64,000 bases of DNA. Origin: JARBAU01 sp040414675 (GTDB lineage: Archaea; Thermoproteota; Nitrososphaeria; Nitrososphaerales; Nitrososphaeraceae). The notes beneath the pieces are model-generated. The model did no database searches, was not told the origin of the DNA, and saw nothing but the letters and a program-made list of their open reading frames with translations. The stretch lies in NCBI GenBank assembly GCA_040414675.1, contig JBEDUN010000061.1, positions 1 through 64,000 of the forward strand, in the 5' to 3' direction. Both the position numbers and the translations under genes were made by a program. This document shows, piece by piece, positions 56,745-64,000 of this stretch. Positions within the stretch are counted from its first letter, which is position 1, and the number at the start of each line of letters is the position of its first letter.

Positions 56745-57227
56745 TCAAGTAGAAGCAGGGTCATGGCATTCGGCTTTCGTTGGATTATCACGACTGTCTA
56801 CTATGCATTCGACGGGAAATTTTATTTCCAAAATGATATGTACATTACAACGGAAAGGGTTGTCAAGACATATCAAATACGATCCTCTGACATAATTTGT
56901 GATCTGACAGTTAAATGCACTCGGTTCTACGTGGCAGTTAGCCAAGTCAAAGTTAAATGTTTTTACTGAAGAAACTAAATCCTGTAATTCCCCCTTTAAA
57001 TTTGAAATCTGTGAACTAGTAGGTGAACTAGCACTACCGTCACCTTGAGTTTGAGGGCTAGTTAAGGCACAGTTTGTACCGTTGTTGCAGTTATTGGTAT
57101 TTGCTTGTGACTGGGTTTTGGTGCTGGCAAATCTGGCATATGCATTACTTCCGCCTCCAATCATAAATGGAACACCTGACATTAACACTAAACATATAGC
57201 AAATATAGAAATGTAGGCCATTTTCAT
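56745..57227 (-). CDS. Secreted Cys-containing protein, 160 aa
   Basis: The signal peptide is ISIFAICLVLMSGVPFMIGG with cleavage near NAYA at about 30. The mature protein starts with a Thr/Asn/Ser/Gln-rich region containing KTQSQANTNNCNNGTNC, then a helical part (ISNLKGELQDLVSSVKTFNF) and a Cys-rich end (CHVEPSAFNCQI, CLDNPFRCNV, CIVD, CHD). Six or more Cys suggest disulfides. The KTQSQA[ND]TN-x-CN motif recurs in the broken gene at 57825-58050. Confidence 0.6.
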   Translation of the reverse strand: MKMAYISIFAICLVLMSGVPFMIGGGSNAYARFASTKTQSQANTNNCNNGTNCALTSPQTQGDGSASSPTSSQISNLKGELQDLVSSVKTFNFDLANCHVEPSAFNCQITNYVRGSYLICLDNPFRCNVHIILEIKFPVECIVDSRDNPTKAECHDPAST

Positions 57228-57497
57228 ACTATTGCCGTAAAACCTGTAAATGACCTTATTTGAGATTCGAGGAATTAAGATACCATATAAATCAGCTATA
57301 TCTACTAAGAGATCACATTCCTACCTTCTACTAGTAGTATTGTTAACCGGCAAGCCCTTACCTAACTAGGGGATTAATAAACAATTGCATATAGAATAAA
57401 AATCATACGCTTTCAATAAAATCATTCAGAACTGGTCTATATTACTCTTGATTGCATGTAGTCACAAGGAATGCGACCAGAATCAAACCTATACTAA

Positions 57498-57532
57498 CTA
57501 ATGGGGAGTCGACCACCCCATTAGACTTTTTA
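57498..57532 (+). terminator. Orphan terminator-like hairpin
   Basis: CTAATGGGG (57498-57506) pairs perfectly with CCCCATTAG (57516-57524) around a 9-base loop that contains GTCGAC. ACTTTTT follows. No + strand gene ends nearby: the nearest, at 56077, is more than 1.4 kb away. An unannotated short + strand transcript in 57241-57497 is possible. The 57241-57824 gap has no other gene I can support. Confidence 0.45.
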
Positions 57533-57824
57533 TAATCTAAGGCTTGACGGAATGTCAAAGCATGGCGAATTTATGAAAATTAAGTCCTATTAAAGATGAA
57601 TATAATTCAGTTTATCAAATTTACGGCTACTTAAATTCTCAGATACGTCTCAGTTCACGTTTTATCATGCGTCCATTTCCTAGTAAGTATTACTGGGAAA
57701 TAATAGGTTACAGAAGACAGGAGTAGCATTAAGATTTAATCTCCTAAAATATATAAACGATTTATCGTGTATCTAAATTCTATCAACCTCAGATAAATTA
57801 TAATAACTATTTTGCAACAGTAGC

Positions 57825-58050
57825 GTGAAAGCCACATACGTCTCAATATCTGTCATCGTCTTAGTATTATTATTATCAGGTACTTTTTATATCTGGGTAT
57901 GCAATGAACCCTGTATATTCTAAATATTCAAAAACTCAGTCACAAGCAGATACCAATAGTTGTAACGATGGTTCTAATAGCGATAAGAGAGCAATCACAC
58001 AATACTGTCCTAAAAAACAATACATTGTGCAATATTTCAGAAAGGAGTAA
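57825..58050 (+). pseudogene. Frameshifted secreted protein related to the 56745 gene
   Basis: A GTG start gives a signal-like segment VKATYVSISVIVLVLLLSGT that ends out of frame. One base back, at the ACTTTTTATATC run, the text continues ISGYAMNPVYSKYSKTQSQA, DTNSCNDGSNSDKRAITQYC to FRKE and TAA at 58048-58050. The KTQSQADTNSCNDG motif matches the intact secreted protein at 56745-57227, so this is probably a damaged duplicate. Confidence 0.55.
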
Positions 58051-58091
58051 CGATAAATGCCATAATTTTATTGACATTAATCTTTCTGATA

Positions 58092-58280
58092 TCATTTAGA
58101 CCGTAATACTGCCAGAATACGGTACATCATCACCAGAACAATGAAGATCAGTAGATTGACTTCAGATGAGCCCTCGTTTACGAATCCAGAAACTCTGAAA
58201 ATAAGACTATCTACAAATACTGCTATTACAATTACAAGGAAAGCGAATTTGTTGATCTTACTTTCATAGAGAGGGTTCAT
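58092..58280 (-). CDS. Small two-helix membrane protein, 62 aa
   Basis: Two hydrophobic segments, FAFLVIVIAVFVDSLIFRV and NLLIFIVLVMMYRILAVL, are separated by a short polar loop (GFVNEGSSEV), with a basic C terminus (RSK). No family is recognised. Its convergent neighbour is the frameshifted secreted gene. Confidence 0.45.
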   Translation of the reverse strand: MNPLYESKINKFAFLVIVIAVFVDSLIFRVSGFVNEGSSEVNLLIFIVLVMMYRILAVLRSK

Positions 58281-58443
58281 TCAATAATAGTCACAATTAG
58301 CATCTGTACTTTAGTGGGCCGGGTCGTTTGTGAATTGTTATTGACACAATTCTTTGGCCCTAGTGTAAGTCTGGATAATTACGGAACGGATATTATGGTT
58401 CACCTATTTCTTTATTGTTTAACATCAAATACTTTGCTATCTA

Positions 58444-58770
58444 GTGACAAATAGGCATCATCATGAGGCTATATACTGGTGTATCATCCAGTATTTGACA
58501 GGAACGATAGAATCTACCGACCGGCTCATATTATTCACCCATAATCGGAAGCGGCTACTTTATCTGATATTCTACATTGGGAGTACTAATGATATCATTG
58601 TTAAGAATAAGGCTCTTATACAACAGATTAACTTTTATCCATGGCTTTTTTCTTTCTGCTCTAACAGGCTTTTCGGTGTTGACCTCTTAATGTTATCTAG
58701 GCAGTCAGAGGAGGCATATACTATCGAGCCTAATTCGCAAACTGATTACGTTAAATCTATTCCAAACTAA
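58444..58770 (+). CDS. Hypothetical protein, 108 aa
   Basis: A GTG-started frame with NRHHHEAIYWCIIQYLTGTI, LLYLIFYIGSTNDIIVKN and a polar end (SQTDYVKSIPN). It contains His and Cys but no clear motif and moderate hydrophobicity. It may be genuine, but the codon composition gives little help and I do not recognise a family. Confidence 0.35.
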   Translation: MTNRHHHEAIYWCIIQYLTGTIESTDRLILFTHNRKRLLYLIFYIGSTNDIIVKNKALIQQINFYPWLFSFCSNRLFGVDLLMLSRQSEEAYTIEPNSQTDYVKSIPN

Positions 58771-58969
58771 TTGATTAATATGTACATTACACAATAAGTA
58801 GTGAAATGACAGATTAATGACACATATTATCAAACAGTAGAAATAGGTGACGCTTCGCTAATAATATATTATAGATACAAGAAATGCATTAAATAGTGCT
58901 GATTTAATGCGTCAAATCACTATTAATATACTGTTTTATATAATATCTCACAATATATAGTAATTGTAT

Positions 58970-59773
58970 ATGAAAAAGTCATATGATGACATTCAGATAG
59001 ATGACACGGTATATAACGATGAACATAGTAATGATAAGGTTGATAATACTCAGAACTACAGCAAAGTAAATCAGAATACTATAACGAGGGGGATAACTCA
59101 GGTCCAACATGCGCTATTTAATACGCCTTCTGAATCTCATAGCCTTATAGTTTATTCGGATATACGAGTTCTGCGAGCGATGTATCCAGCATATGTCAAA
59201 TCTTTACTTGAGGATAATGAGATCGTTTTGATAATGACATATTATGATCATCCATCTATGGTGAGACAAATATTGGATGTAGATAGTAAAAAGAATGGTC
59301 ATACCGAGATAGAAGAATATCTGAATAATGGATCTCTGGTAATTGTGGATTCGCTAATGACATATTTCAATTCATTAGAGAATAATCAAATAAATAATAA
59401 TAATAATAATGATAATGGTGACAAAACCAACTTTTTGTCTTTAATAAGAATACTGCTTAATCATGGTATAAAGAACAATAAGAAAGGAATAACTATCTTC
59501 TCTGATATGGGTTCCTTCTTTCACTTTAGTAATGGTAGTCATCATCAATATCACAATAATAATGGCAATATCCATAATATCATGGAATATGAAAGGTCTA
59601 TACCCACGAGATATAAAGATCTAGAGTTAAAGAAGTTTTGTTTGTACCATCAAAGGGATTATGAACTGCACTTTGCTTCTAAGCGTCAAAAGGCACAACT
59701 ACTTGATTGTCATGGCAAGTCCATCTTGATTATGGATGTTAATAGTAATTATAATAATGACCGTAGTAATTAG
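58970..59773 (+). CDS. MEDS-domain (DcmR-type sensory domain) protein
   Basis: A 267-residue protein from ATG 58970; the TTG at 58964 would add two residues. It has a HALFNTPSESHSLIVYSDIR opening, DNEIVLIMTYYDHPSMVRQI, GSLVIVDSLMTYF, IFSDMGSFF, and an ending LKKFCLYHQRDYELHFASKR then KAQLLDCHGKSILIMD. This order matches MEDS sensory proteins, a hydrocarbon-binding-like P-loop-derived domain frequent in Thaumarchaeota. Asn runs occur in the middle. The next gene (60160) is an Lrp-like regulator on the same strand. Confidence 0.7.
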   Translation: MKKSYDDIQIDDTVYNDEHSNDKVDNTQNYSKVNQNTITRGITQVQHALFNTPSESHSLIVYSDIRVLRAMYPAYVKSLLEDNEIVLIMTYYDHPSMVRQILDVDSKKNGHTEIEEYLNNGSLVIVDSLMTYFNSLENNQINNNNNNDNGDKTNFLSLIRILLNHGIKNNKKGITIFSDMGSFFHFSNGSHHQYHNNNGNIHNIMEYERSIPTRYKDLELKKFCLYHQRDYELHFASKRQKAQLLDCHGKSILIMDVNSNYNNDRSN

Positions 59774-60159
59774 GCCTGAAGGGCGGCGCATGCATCTCTT
59801 GTCGATAAATGCTTTATTTATATATCATGACAAGTTTGTGATACAGATATTTCAATATTATAATATTGTTAGTTTCATGTCAGATACAGCCTCTGCCCCC
59901 ATCACCCATTCTCTCGACGAAAAGTTTCATTTATCGAGATGTGAATGATATAATTCTAAACACCATTTCACAATGTTTATCTAACATTAATTGTCACTTA
60001 TTTATCTAATAATTACCTGTTTTTGAAATAACTTATACAAAAAGTTAAATATTATAATATCTACCATACATCATACAATTGATGCCATTATCTAAAACTA
60101 AGCGATATATTCCATTTCGTGTCAGTTTTAGTATGATAGTGATAACTAGGTGACACGCA

Positions 60160-60675
60160 GTGCAAAGTCAGTCTTTATTATCATCCTCTTCATCCGCATC
60201 TAACAATTCTCATACCTTAGACAAGCTATATTATCAGATACTTAATCTTATGACATTAGGATTAGAGAATAGAGTCATTGCAGAAGAGCTGAAAACACCA
60301 TTAAGTACGATACAAAGAAGAACAAGAATTCTGCTAAGGTCTGGATACATTAGCCAAATATTCCAACCCAATTACAAAAAACTTGGATTAAAGAAAGGCT
60401 TACTTCATGTATATGTACGAACAGGCAATCTCAAGAAAGTAGCACAAGATCTTCTGCTAAATGATGGCATATTGTCTGCCGGAGTTCATGTCGGCAACTC
60501 GGATATAGTAGGAGAGTTTGTTTATGAAGACAGCGAACAATTGGTAGATCTGATTTCAAAGGTAAAGGAATTAGGGGTTGTAGATAGAGTTGTCTGGTCT
60601 GAAGAAGTCTTCCTGCTTGTTGGAAGAAAAGAGAGCATGACTTCTGTCATGAACAGATTAATTAATAGGGCTTAA
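60160..60675 (+). CDS. Lrp/AsnC-like transcriptional regulator (copy 2)
   Basis: A GTG-started 171-residue paralogue of the regulator at 3866-4369. They share LDKL-x-YQI-x-NLM, IAEEL, LSTIQRRTRILLRSGY, KKLGLKKGLLHVY and GVHVGNSD with about three quarters identity in the aligned part by eye. The HTH is at about 22-64. It lies downstream of a MEDS sensor gene on the same strand, 390 bases apart, so co-regulation is possible but not shown. Confidence 0.8.
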   Translation: MQSQSLLSSSSSASNNSHTLDKLYYQILNLMTLGLENRVIAEELKTPLSTIQRRTRILLRSGYISQIFQPNYKKLGLKKGLLHVYVRTGNLKKVAQDLLLNDGILSAGVHVGNSDIVGEFVYEDSEQLVDLISKVKELGVVDRVVWSEEVFLLVGRKESMTSVMNRLINRA

Positions 60676-60771
60676 TCATAAATCAGGTTCTTCTAAATAT
60701 GATACAATATCTAGATTTCTCATCCGCTTTATTTGATCAATACTGCTGATTGCCAGAATCTTTGAATGTCT

Positions 60772-60963
60772 TTAGGCTGAAGTTACCTGTTCTACAGATA
60801 TAGTACATGTTTTCATGTCTACCTGCACAGCATATACGTTCAAGTCATCAGTGCTATCTTTTGTTTTCCGGCCCGGCCTGCAGGCGATCTCATAAGCCTG
60901 CATAAATCCGACTAGGGTGAACTGTTCTACGACATTCCCTTGACACGATTTCCTGGTCCCAAA
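60772..60963 (-). pseudogene. Gene remnant, C-terminal part in one frame
   Basis: A 63-codon stretch lacking a start codon reads NVVEQFTLVGFMQAYEIACR and PGRKTKDSTDDLNVYAVQVD, ending TISVEQVTSA at TAA 60772-60774. Just upstream, SSLIDSDLGPGNRVKG in a second frame ends within a GGGAA run, consistent with a one-base shift. The family is not recognised. The composition is strongly protein-like. Confidence 0.45.
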
Positions 60964-61101
60964 TCAGAGTCTATAAGCGATGAAATACTACATTAGCAGT
61001 CATTTCGTACAGTCAACTAATTCAAGTCAGAACATAATGTTGACTCACAACTGCTTCGTACCAGTGTCTTTTTTCCTTGTCATGATTTAAGTATTCCTAG
61101 C

Positions 61102-62349
61102 TTATTTGGTCTTAACCATTACCGGCACTTTGACTTCCTCTGGGAAATGCAAACTGCTTATTCCCTTGTCTGCCGGTTGACCATAAAGTTCTGGATGTAA
61201 GTAATGGCCTCGCTCCTTATCTGGCTTATCTTCTTCAACCTTAACCCTATAGGCATTAGCCCAAGGGTCCTTACGAATACCTGTAACCTGCCAAGAGACT
61301 TTCATACCTGAAGTACCGCCGGCAATCTTGAAACTACTGTGGTTATGGTTATTATTGTTATTGGCATCGTCGATAGTATCAATGTTGACTGCACTAGATT
61401 CAGATATTTCCTTTGCAATGTAGAGATTTGGTCCAGGCGCACCTATGGCAGTAAGCTGATAACGATATTCCTTATTTAACGAAATGAACCAATCAGACAG
61501 ATCTATCTCTGCTTCACCTTTCTTGTCCAATATAACAACCCCATCATAGACGTTTTTCATATCTGGTGACTCTACAAAGGAATGATGTAGGTATTTGTTA
61601 GCTGGGTCAAGTGGATGGTCTATCTTAAAGGAGCCTCCGGGCTTTTCAAGCGGACCACGTATGTACACTCTTCCGAGTAGTTGCGCGGCGTAGCCTGTAC
61701 TGCTGGTACACAGGGCAAGCAAAGCAATACCACTTAGGCTAAAACCAGCTACACCAATATAGTCACTTCGTCCCTCTACAGCTATATTGGTACTACTGCG
61801 GCCAGATACGCCAAATCCGCCTTCACTTTCGCCGAACACACCATCGCCGCTCACGCTTTTACCATATATACCAGCGTATCTATCAGAATTACCAAACACA
61901 CCCGCAAAGAAGCTACTGTCACCAAATACGCCTGCATCAGTTATGCTAAAGCCAGCTACTCCCGGACCTCTATCGCTGTTGCCAAGCACTCCATATCTCC
62001 TCTTACTGTAGCCAGCTAGACCGACACCTAAGTCACTCCTGCCAAGGACACCAACATCCACTCTGCTCTCGCCGTACACACCAGACGTGTTATCACTATA
62101 GCCATGCACACCAGGTGCCCATGTACTTTGGCCGTACACACCACTGTCATTCTGGCTAGAGCCAAACAGACCTATAAAGTTGGGACTGGTAGCTAATACT
62201 CCTACCCCAAAGGAACTGAGGCTGCGGCCAAATACGCCATAACCCACACCATCATCAATGCCGTCTACATGTGGCATATTAGTAGTCCTCCCTTCTGGCA
62301 AACTGCGTTCCGCAAGGCAGATATCTAATTGGTCGATTAATCTTTTCAC
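61102..62349 (-). CDS. Surface-type protein with ten-residue GVxGxS repeats
   Basis: A 415-residue protein. Residues 35-200 hold about 15 decapeptide units of the form G-[VI]-x-G-x-S-x4 (for example GVYGQSTWAP, GVLGRSDLGV, GVFGNSDRYA). A C-terminal domain follows (FKIDHPLDPANKYLHHSFVE, then SPDMKNVYDGVV, LTAIGAPGPNLYIAKEIS, IAGGTSGMKVSWQVTGIR), whose text I recall from bacterial proteins with the same architecture. An Asn/His insert (about 328-338) interrupts it. No signal peptide is obvious. The gene is G+C-richer than its surroundings. A beta-solenoid or adhesin-like fold and bacterial origin are likely. Confidence 0.75.
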   Translation of the reverse strand: MKRLIDQLDICLAERSLPEGRTTNMPHVDGIDDGVGYGVFGRSLSSFGVGVLATSPNFIGLFGSSQNDSGVYGQSTWAPGVHGYSDNTSGVYGESRVDVGVLGRSDLGVGLAGYSKRRYGVLGNSDRGPGVAGFSITDAGVFGDSSFFAGVFGNSDRYAGIYGKSVSGDGVFGESEGGFGVSGRSSTNIAVEGRSDYIGVAGFSLSGIALLALCTSSTGYAAQLLGRVYIRGPLEKPGGSFKIDHPLDPANKYLHHSFVESPDMKNVYDGVVILDKKGEAEIDLSDWFISLNKEYRYQLTAIGAPGPNLYIAKEISESSAVNIDTIDDANNNNNHNHSSFKIAGGTSGMKVSWQVTGIRKDPWANAYRVKVEEDKPDKERGHYLHPELYGQPADKGISSLHFPEEVKVPVMVKTK

Positions 62350-62529
62350 TTTTCATATGGCAATGGTGGAGAGACGAATTATATAAGGTGTATTTCTGGA
62401 ATACAATGTCGTTTACCTGCATGTTTTGTATGTTATCTCATCAGAATGGCGAATTGAATGTTGTAATCCATTCGTTTCCTTTTATCGCTATATATATAGC
62501 TTAGAAGTTATATACTATACTACAGTAAC

Positions 62530-62724
62530 TTGTCAGTTATTAATTCATGGGAACGATATGTGCATTGTCTATTCTGCAATACTATGGCTACCCTCAAGCC
62601 AACTAAAACCGGAAGAATAATGCTGCGATGTAATACTTGTGGGGCGTTAGTATTCGCCAATGGAATAATATCACAACAGAGAATTCAGACATTGAAAAAC
62701 TATCGATTTACACCTCTACATTGA
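62530..62724 (+). CDS. Small zinc-ribbon protein, up to 64 aa
   Basis: The frame contains CLFC-x15-CNTC, a compact zinc ribbon, with a basic TLKPTKTGRIMLRC linker and a C terminus QRIQTLKNYRF. It can start at TTG 62530 or at GTG 62560 next to CLFC. Starting at ATG 62582 would lose the first Cys pair. Such short ribbons are common in archaeal viruses and plasmids. Confidence 0.5.
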   Translation: MSVINSWERYVHCLFCNTMATLKPTKTGRIMLRCNTCGALVFANGIISQQRIQTLKNYRFTPLH

Positions 62725-62902
62725 AGGTATGAGATAGCGTCTGTAGCAGAGATACATGATAAACCTCGCCGGCAGTTATCTACAAGTGTATCGATCAAAC
62801 CAGCTGTCTAATCTACGATATTCCGAATTATGATCATTAGCAGGTGGATTCTAGATGGTAAGTTTCATTTAGCGAAGAGTTCAATTCATAGATGTTTTCT
62901 CC

Positions 62903-63040
62903 CTACCAGATCACTTCATAAATGTGATTGTCCTCTGCCCGATATGCAATATGTTGAGTATTAGGTCCCTCAATAGTGAAAGCAGCCGGCCTGCCGTAAG
63001 CCGGGGGCAGCGGCCTATTAGTTACGCACTTTTTAGACAT
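62903..63040 (-). CDS. Fragment of a beta-propeller (fucolectin/tectonin-like) module, 45 aa
   Basis: ATG at 63040 to TAG at 62903-62905. The product MSKKCVTNRPLPPAYGRPAA, FTIEGPNTQHIAYRAEDNHI, YEVIW has the module core T-Q-H-[IV]-x-Y-x-x-x-D-x-H-I-x-E-[LV]-x-W known from multi-copy bacterial propeller lectins. Only one blade is present, and in-frame text after the TAG (GENIYELN) suggests truncation of a longer protein. The G+C-rich segment at 62981-63016 falls inside this gene. Confidence 0.45.
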   Translation of the reverse strand: MSKKCVTNRPLPPAYGRPAAFTIEGPNTQHIAYRAEDNHIYEVIW

Positions 63041-63502
63041 TTAGGAAGATGATACCTAAGTATTATTACAAATCAATTACGTTACTTATTCTATACAACA
63101 TGATTTACCTTGTACACGTGACATGGCCTTATTGATACATTTACTGTCCATGATAAGAATAGTTAAAAACATGAATCGATTAAGATATAGTACCTGAATA
63201 AGAGAAGACCTATAACTTGTATAACTAAAACCTCACCGGCAATTCGTACCTCATTTCGACCTATCAATGCAAAGTGTTCTGGCAATCTATTCCATAGATA
63301 TTGTAATCTAGTAATAAGTAAGTCTAGAGATTAACTTGGAATAGTATCACGTTGTGGGACATTATTGAACCATGTTCGACGGTTTATTTACAAAGCCTAA
63401 TTCAACTCATAAATGAACTAGTACTCTTGTTCCTATTTCACATATGTTAGAATCTTCTTCCATAATGAGTAAACAGAATATTCAATAATAAAGTGTCTTG
63501 TC
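63041..63502. other. Intergenic region, no gene seen
   Basis: A+T-rich DNA between the lectin-like fragment and the Cys-pair remnant. I found no credible frame. Confidence 0.3.
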
Positions 63503-63808
63503 TTAATGTACTAGAAGACTACTTGGAGTTCGCCGGCGAACCTCAGAAAGCTTAGGCTTCTGCTTCTTAGCTATAGCAACATGGTTTTTCCATAATATGT
63601 TAAACTCTGCCTCATCCATACCAGATAATCTGTACTTTGTATAAAGAAGATCCGTGACATTCGCTATATTACGCTCAGAGATACCATGAATAAACTGTTC
63701 GCCATTATGTATGCTGTTGTATACCTTGTGTAGTCTTATTAGTTTGTTCTGAACCTTACCATCTACTTTGCGGACTTGTTTGTTATGACAATGAACACAT
63801 AGAATTAC
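63503..63808 (-). pseudogene. Cys-pair protein remnant (HNH-like start), 101 codons
   Basis: An open frame between TGA (63809-63811) and TAA (63503-63505) reads VILCVHCHNKQVRKVDGKVQ, KVYNSIHNGEQFIHGISERN, AEFNILWKNHVAIAKKQKPK and ends PSSLLVH. The C-V-H-C-H-N-K segment looks like the start of an HNH endonuclease or zinc finger. No start codon lies near the 5' end, and the text continues upstream across two TGA codons (NPS-stop-YFFLHLSNLDASNG-stop-VILC), each where Trp would fit. So the gene is probably broken. Confidence 0.5.
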
Positions 63809-63811
63809 TCA

Positions 63812-64000
63812 TCCATTTGATGCGTCAAGATTTGATAGATGCAGGAAGAAGTATCAAGATGGATTTCTAAAGGATTGCAAGGATGCAGACAATAACTAGT
63901 AAACATGTCAGTCCGCTCAAGACAATCAAGATTGAAGTGTAGATGAATCTAACAAGATCAATCATAATATTCTTTACCAGGTCTGAGGTACTTCTAATGT
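63812..64000. other. Right edge of the window
   Basis: Includes the possible upstream coding text of the Cys-pair remnant on the minus strand. No other feature is supported before the window ends. Confidence 0.25.

Noticed and set aside
61787..62011. Pro-rich plus-strand frame
   Set aside because: Antisense reading of the Gly-rich decapeptide repeats.
62981..63016. G+C-rich island as a hairpin or origin element
   Set aside because: It is explained by codons of the 45-residue lectin-like fragment.

Overview
The window reads as chromosome from a soil-type ammonia-oxidising archaeon (Nitrososphaerota/Thaumarchaeota, most like Nitrosocosmicus or Nitrososphaera). This is inference from gene content: Lrp/AsnC-like one-domain regulators, a MEDS/DcmR-type sensor, cupredoxin-like secreted proteins, an F420/luciferase-type oxidoreductase, a TMEM175-type channel, an archaeal dihydroxy-acid dehydratase, many tiny Cys-pair proteins, low G+C and low coding density with leaderless-looking promoters. 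No rRNA, tRNA, CRISPR array or ammonia-oxidation gene was seen.

Layout. 0-5.6 kb: the tail of an unknown gene, a methyltransferase, a complete but inactivated IS5-type element, a possible terminase remnant, an Lrp-like regulator and a run of very small genes. 5.6-10.7 kb: an SPFH protein, then a gene graveyard (transposase tail, alpha/beta hydrolase, an unknown gene, NTF2-like protein and methyltransferase, all broken by stops or one-base shifts). 10.9-16.3 kb: a solitary SdhA/FrdA-type flavoprotein, a large cupredoxin-like secreted protein, and a frameshifted HTH/coiled-coil gene. 16.4-16.55 kb: nine TGAC words spaced exactly 11 bp apart. 16.7-31.5 kb: SDR enzymes (one intact, one broken), PH-SHOCT protein, rhomboid protease, TMEM175-type channel, a second cupredoxin-like protein, an ABC-2 exporter operon, a beta-helix surface protein and a phasin-like protein. 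32-43.6 kb: a DUF1998-type helicase, methyltransferase, RHH regulator, cyclase, two-domain sulfurtransferase, ABM monooxygenase, a deleted pyridine nucleotide-disulfide reductase and an LLM oxidoreductase. 43.6-54.3 kb: remnants, HxlR regulator, VOC and DUF202 proteins, secreted proteins, IlvD, and a G+C-richer pyruvate-decarboxylase-type enzyme. 54.6-64 kb: accessory DNA with a split small ORF that has intron-like borders, secreted proteins, a MEDS sensor next to a second Lrp-like regulator, a 10-residue-repeat surface protein and a fragment of a beta-propeller lectin module.

A recurring theme is decay. At least a dozen genes carry a single-base shift or an in-frame stop while homology-like sequence continues beyond. 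Either this is a region of relaxed selection or the assembly has residual indels. Read mapping would separate these. All family assignments were made by reading motifs; no database search was run.
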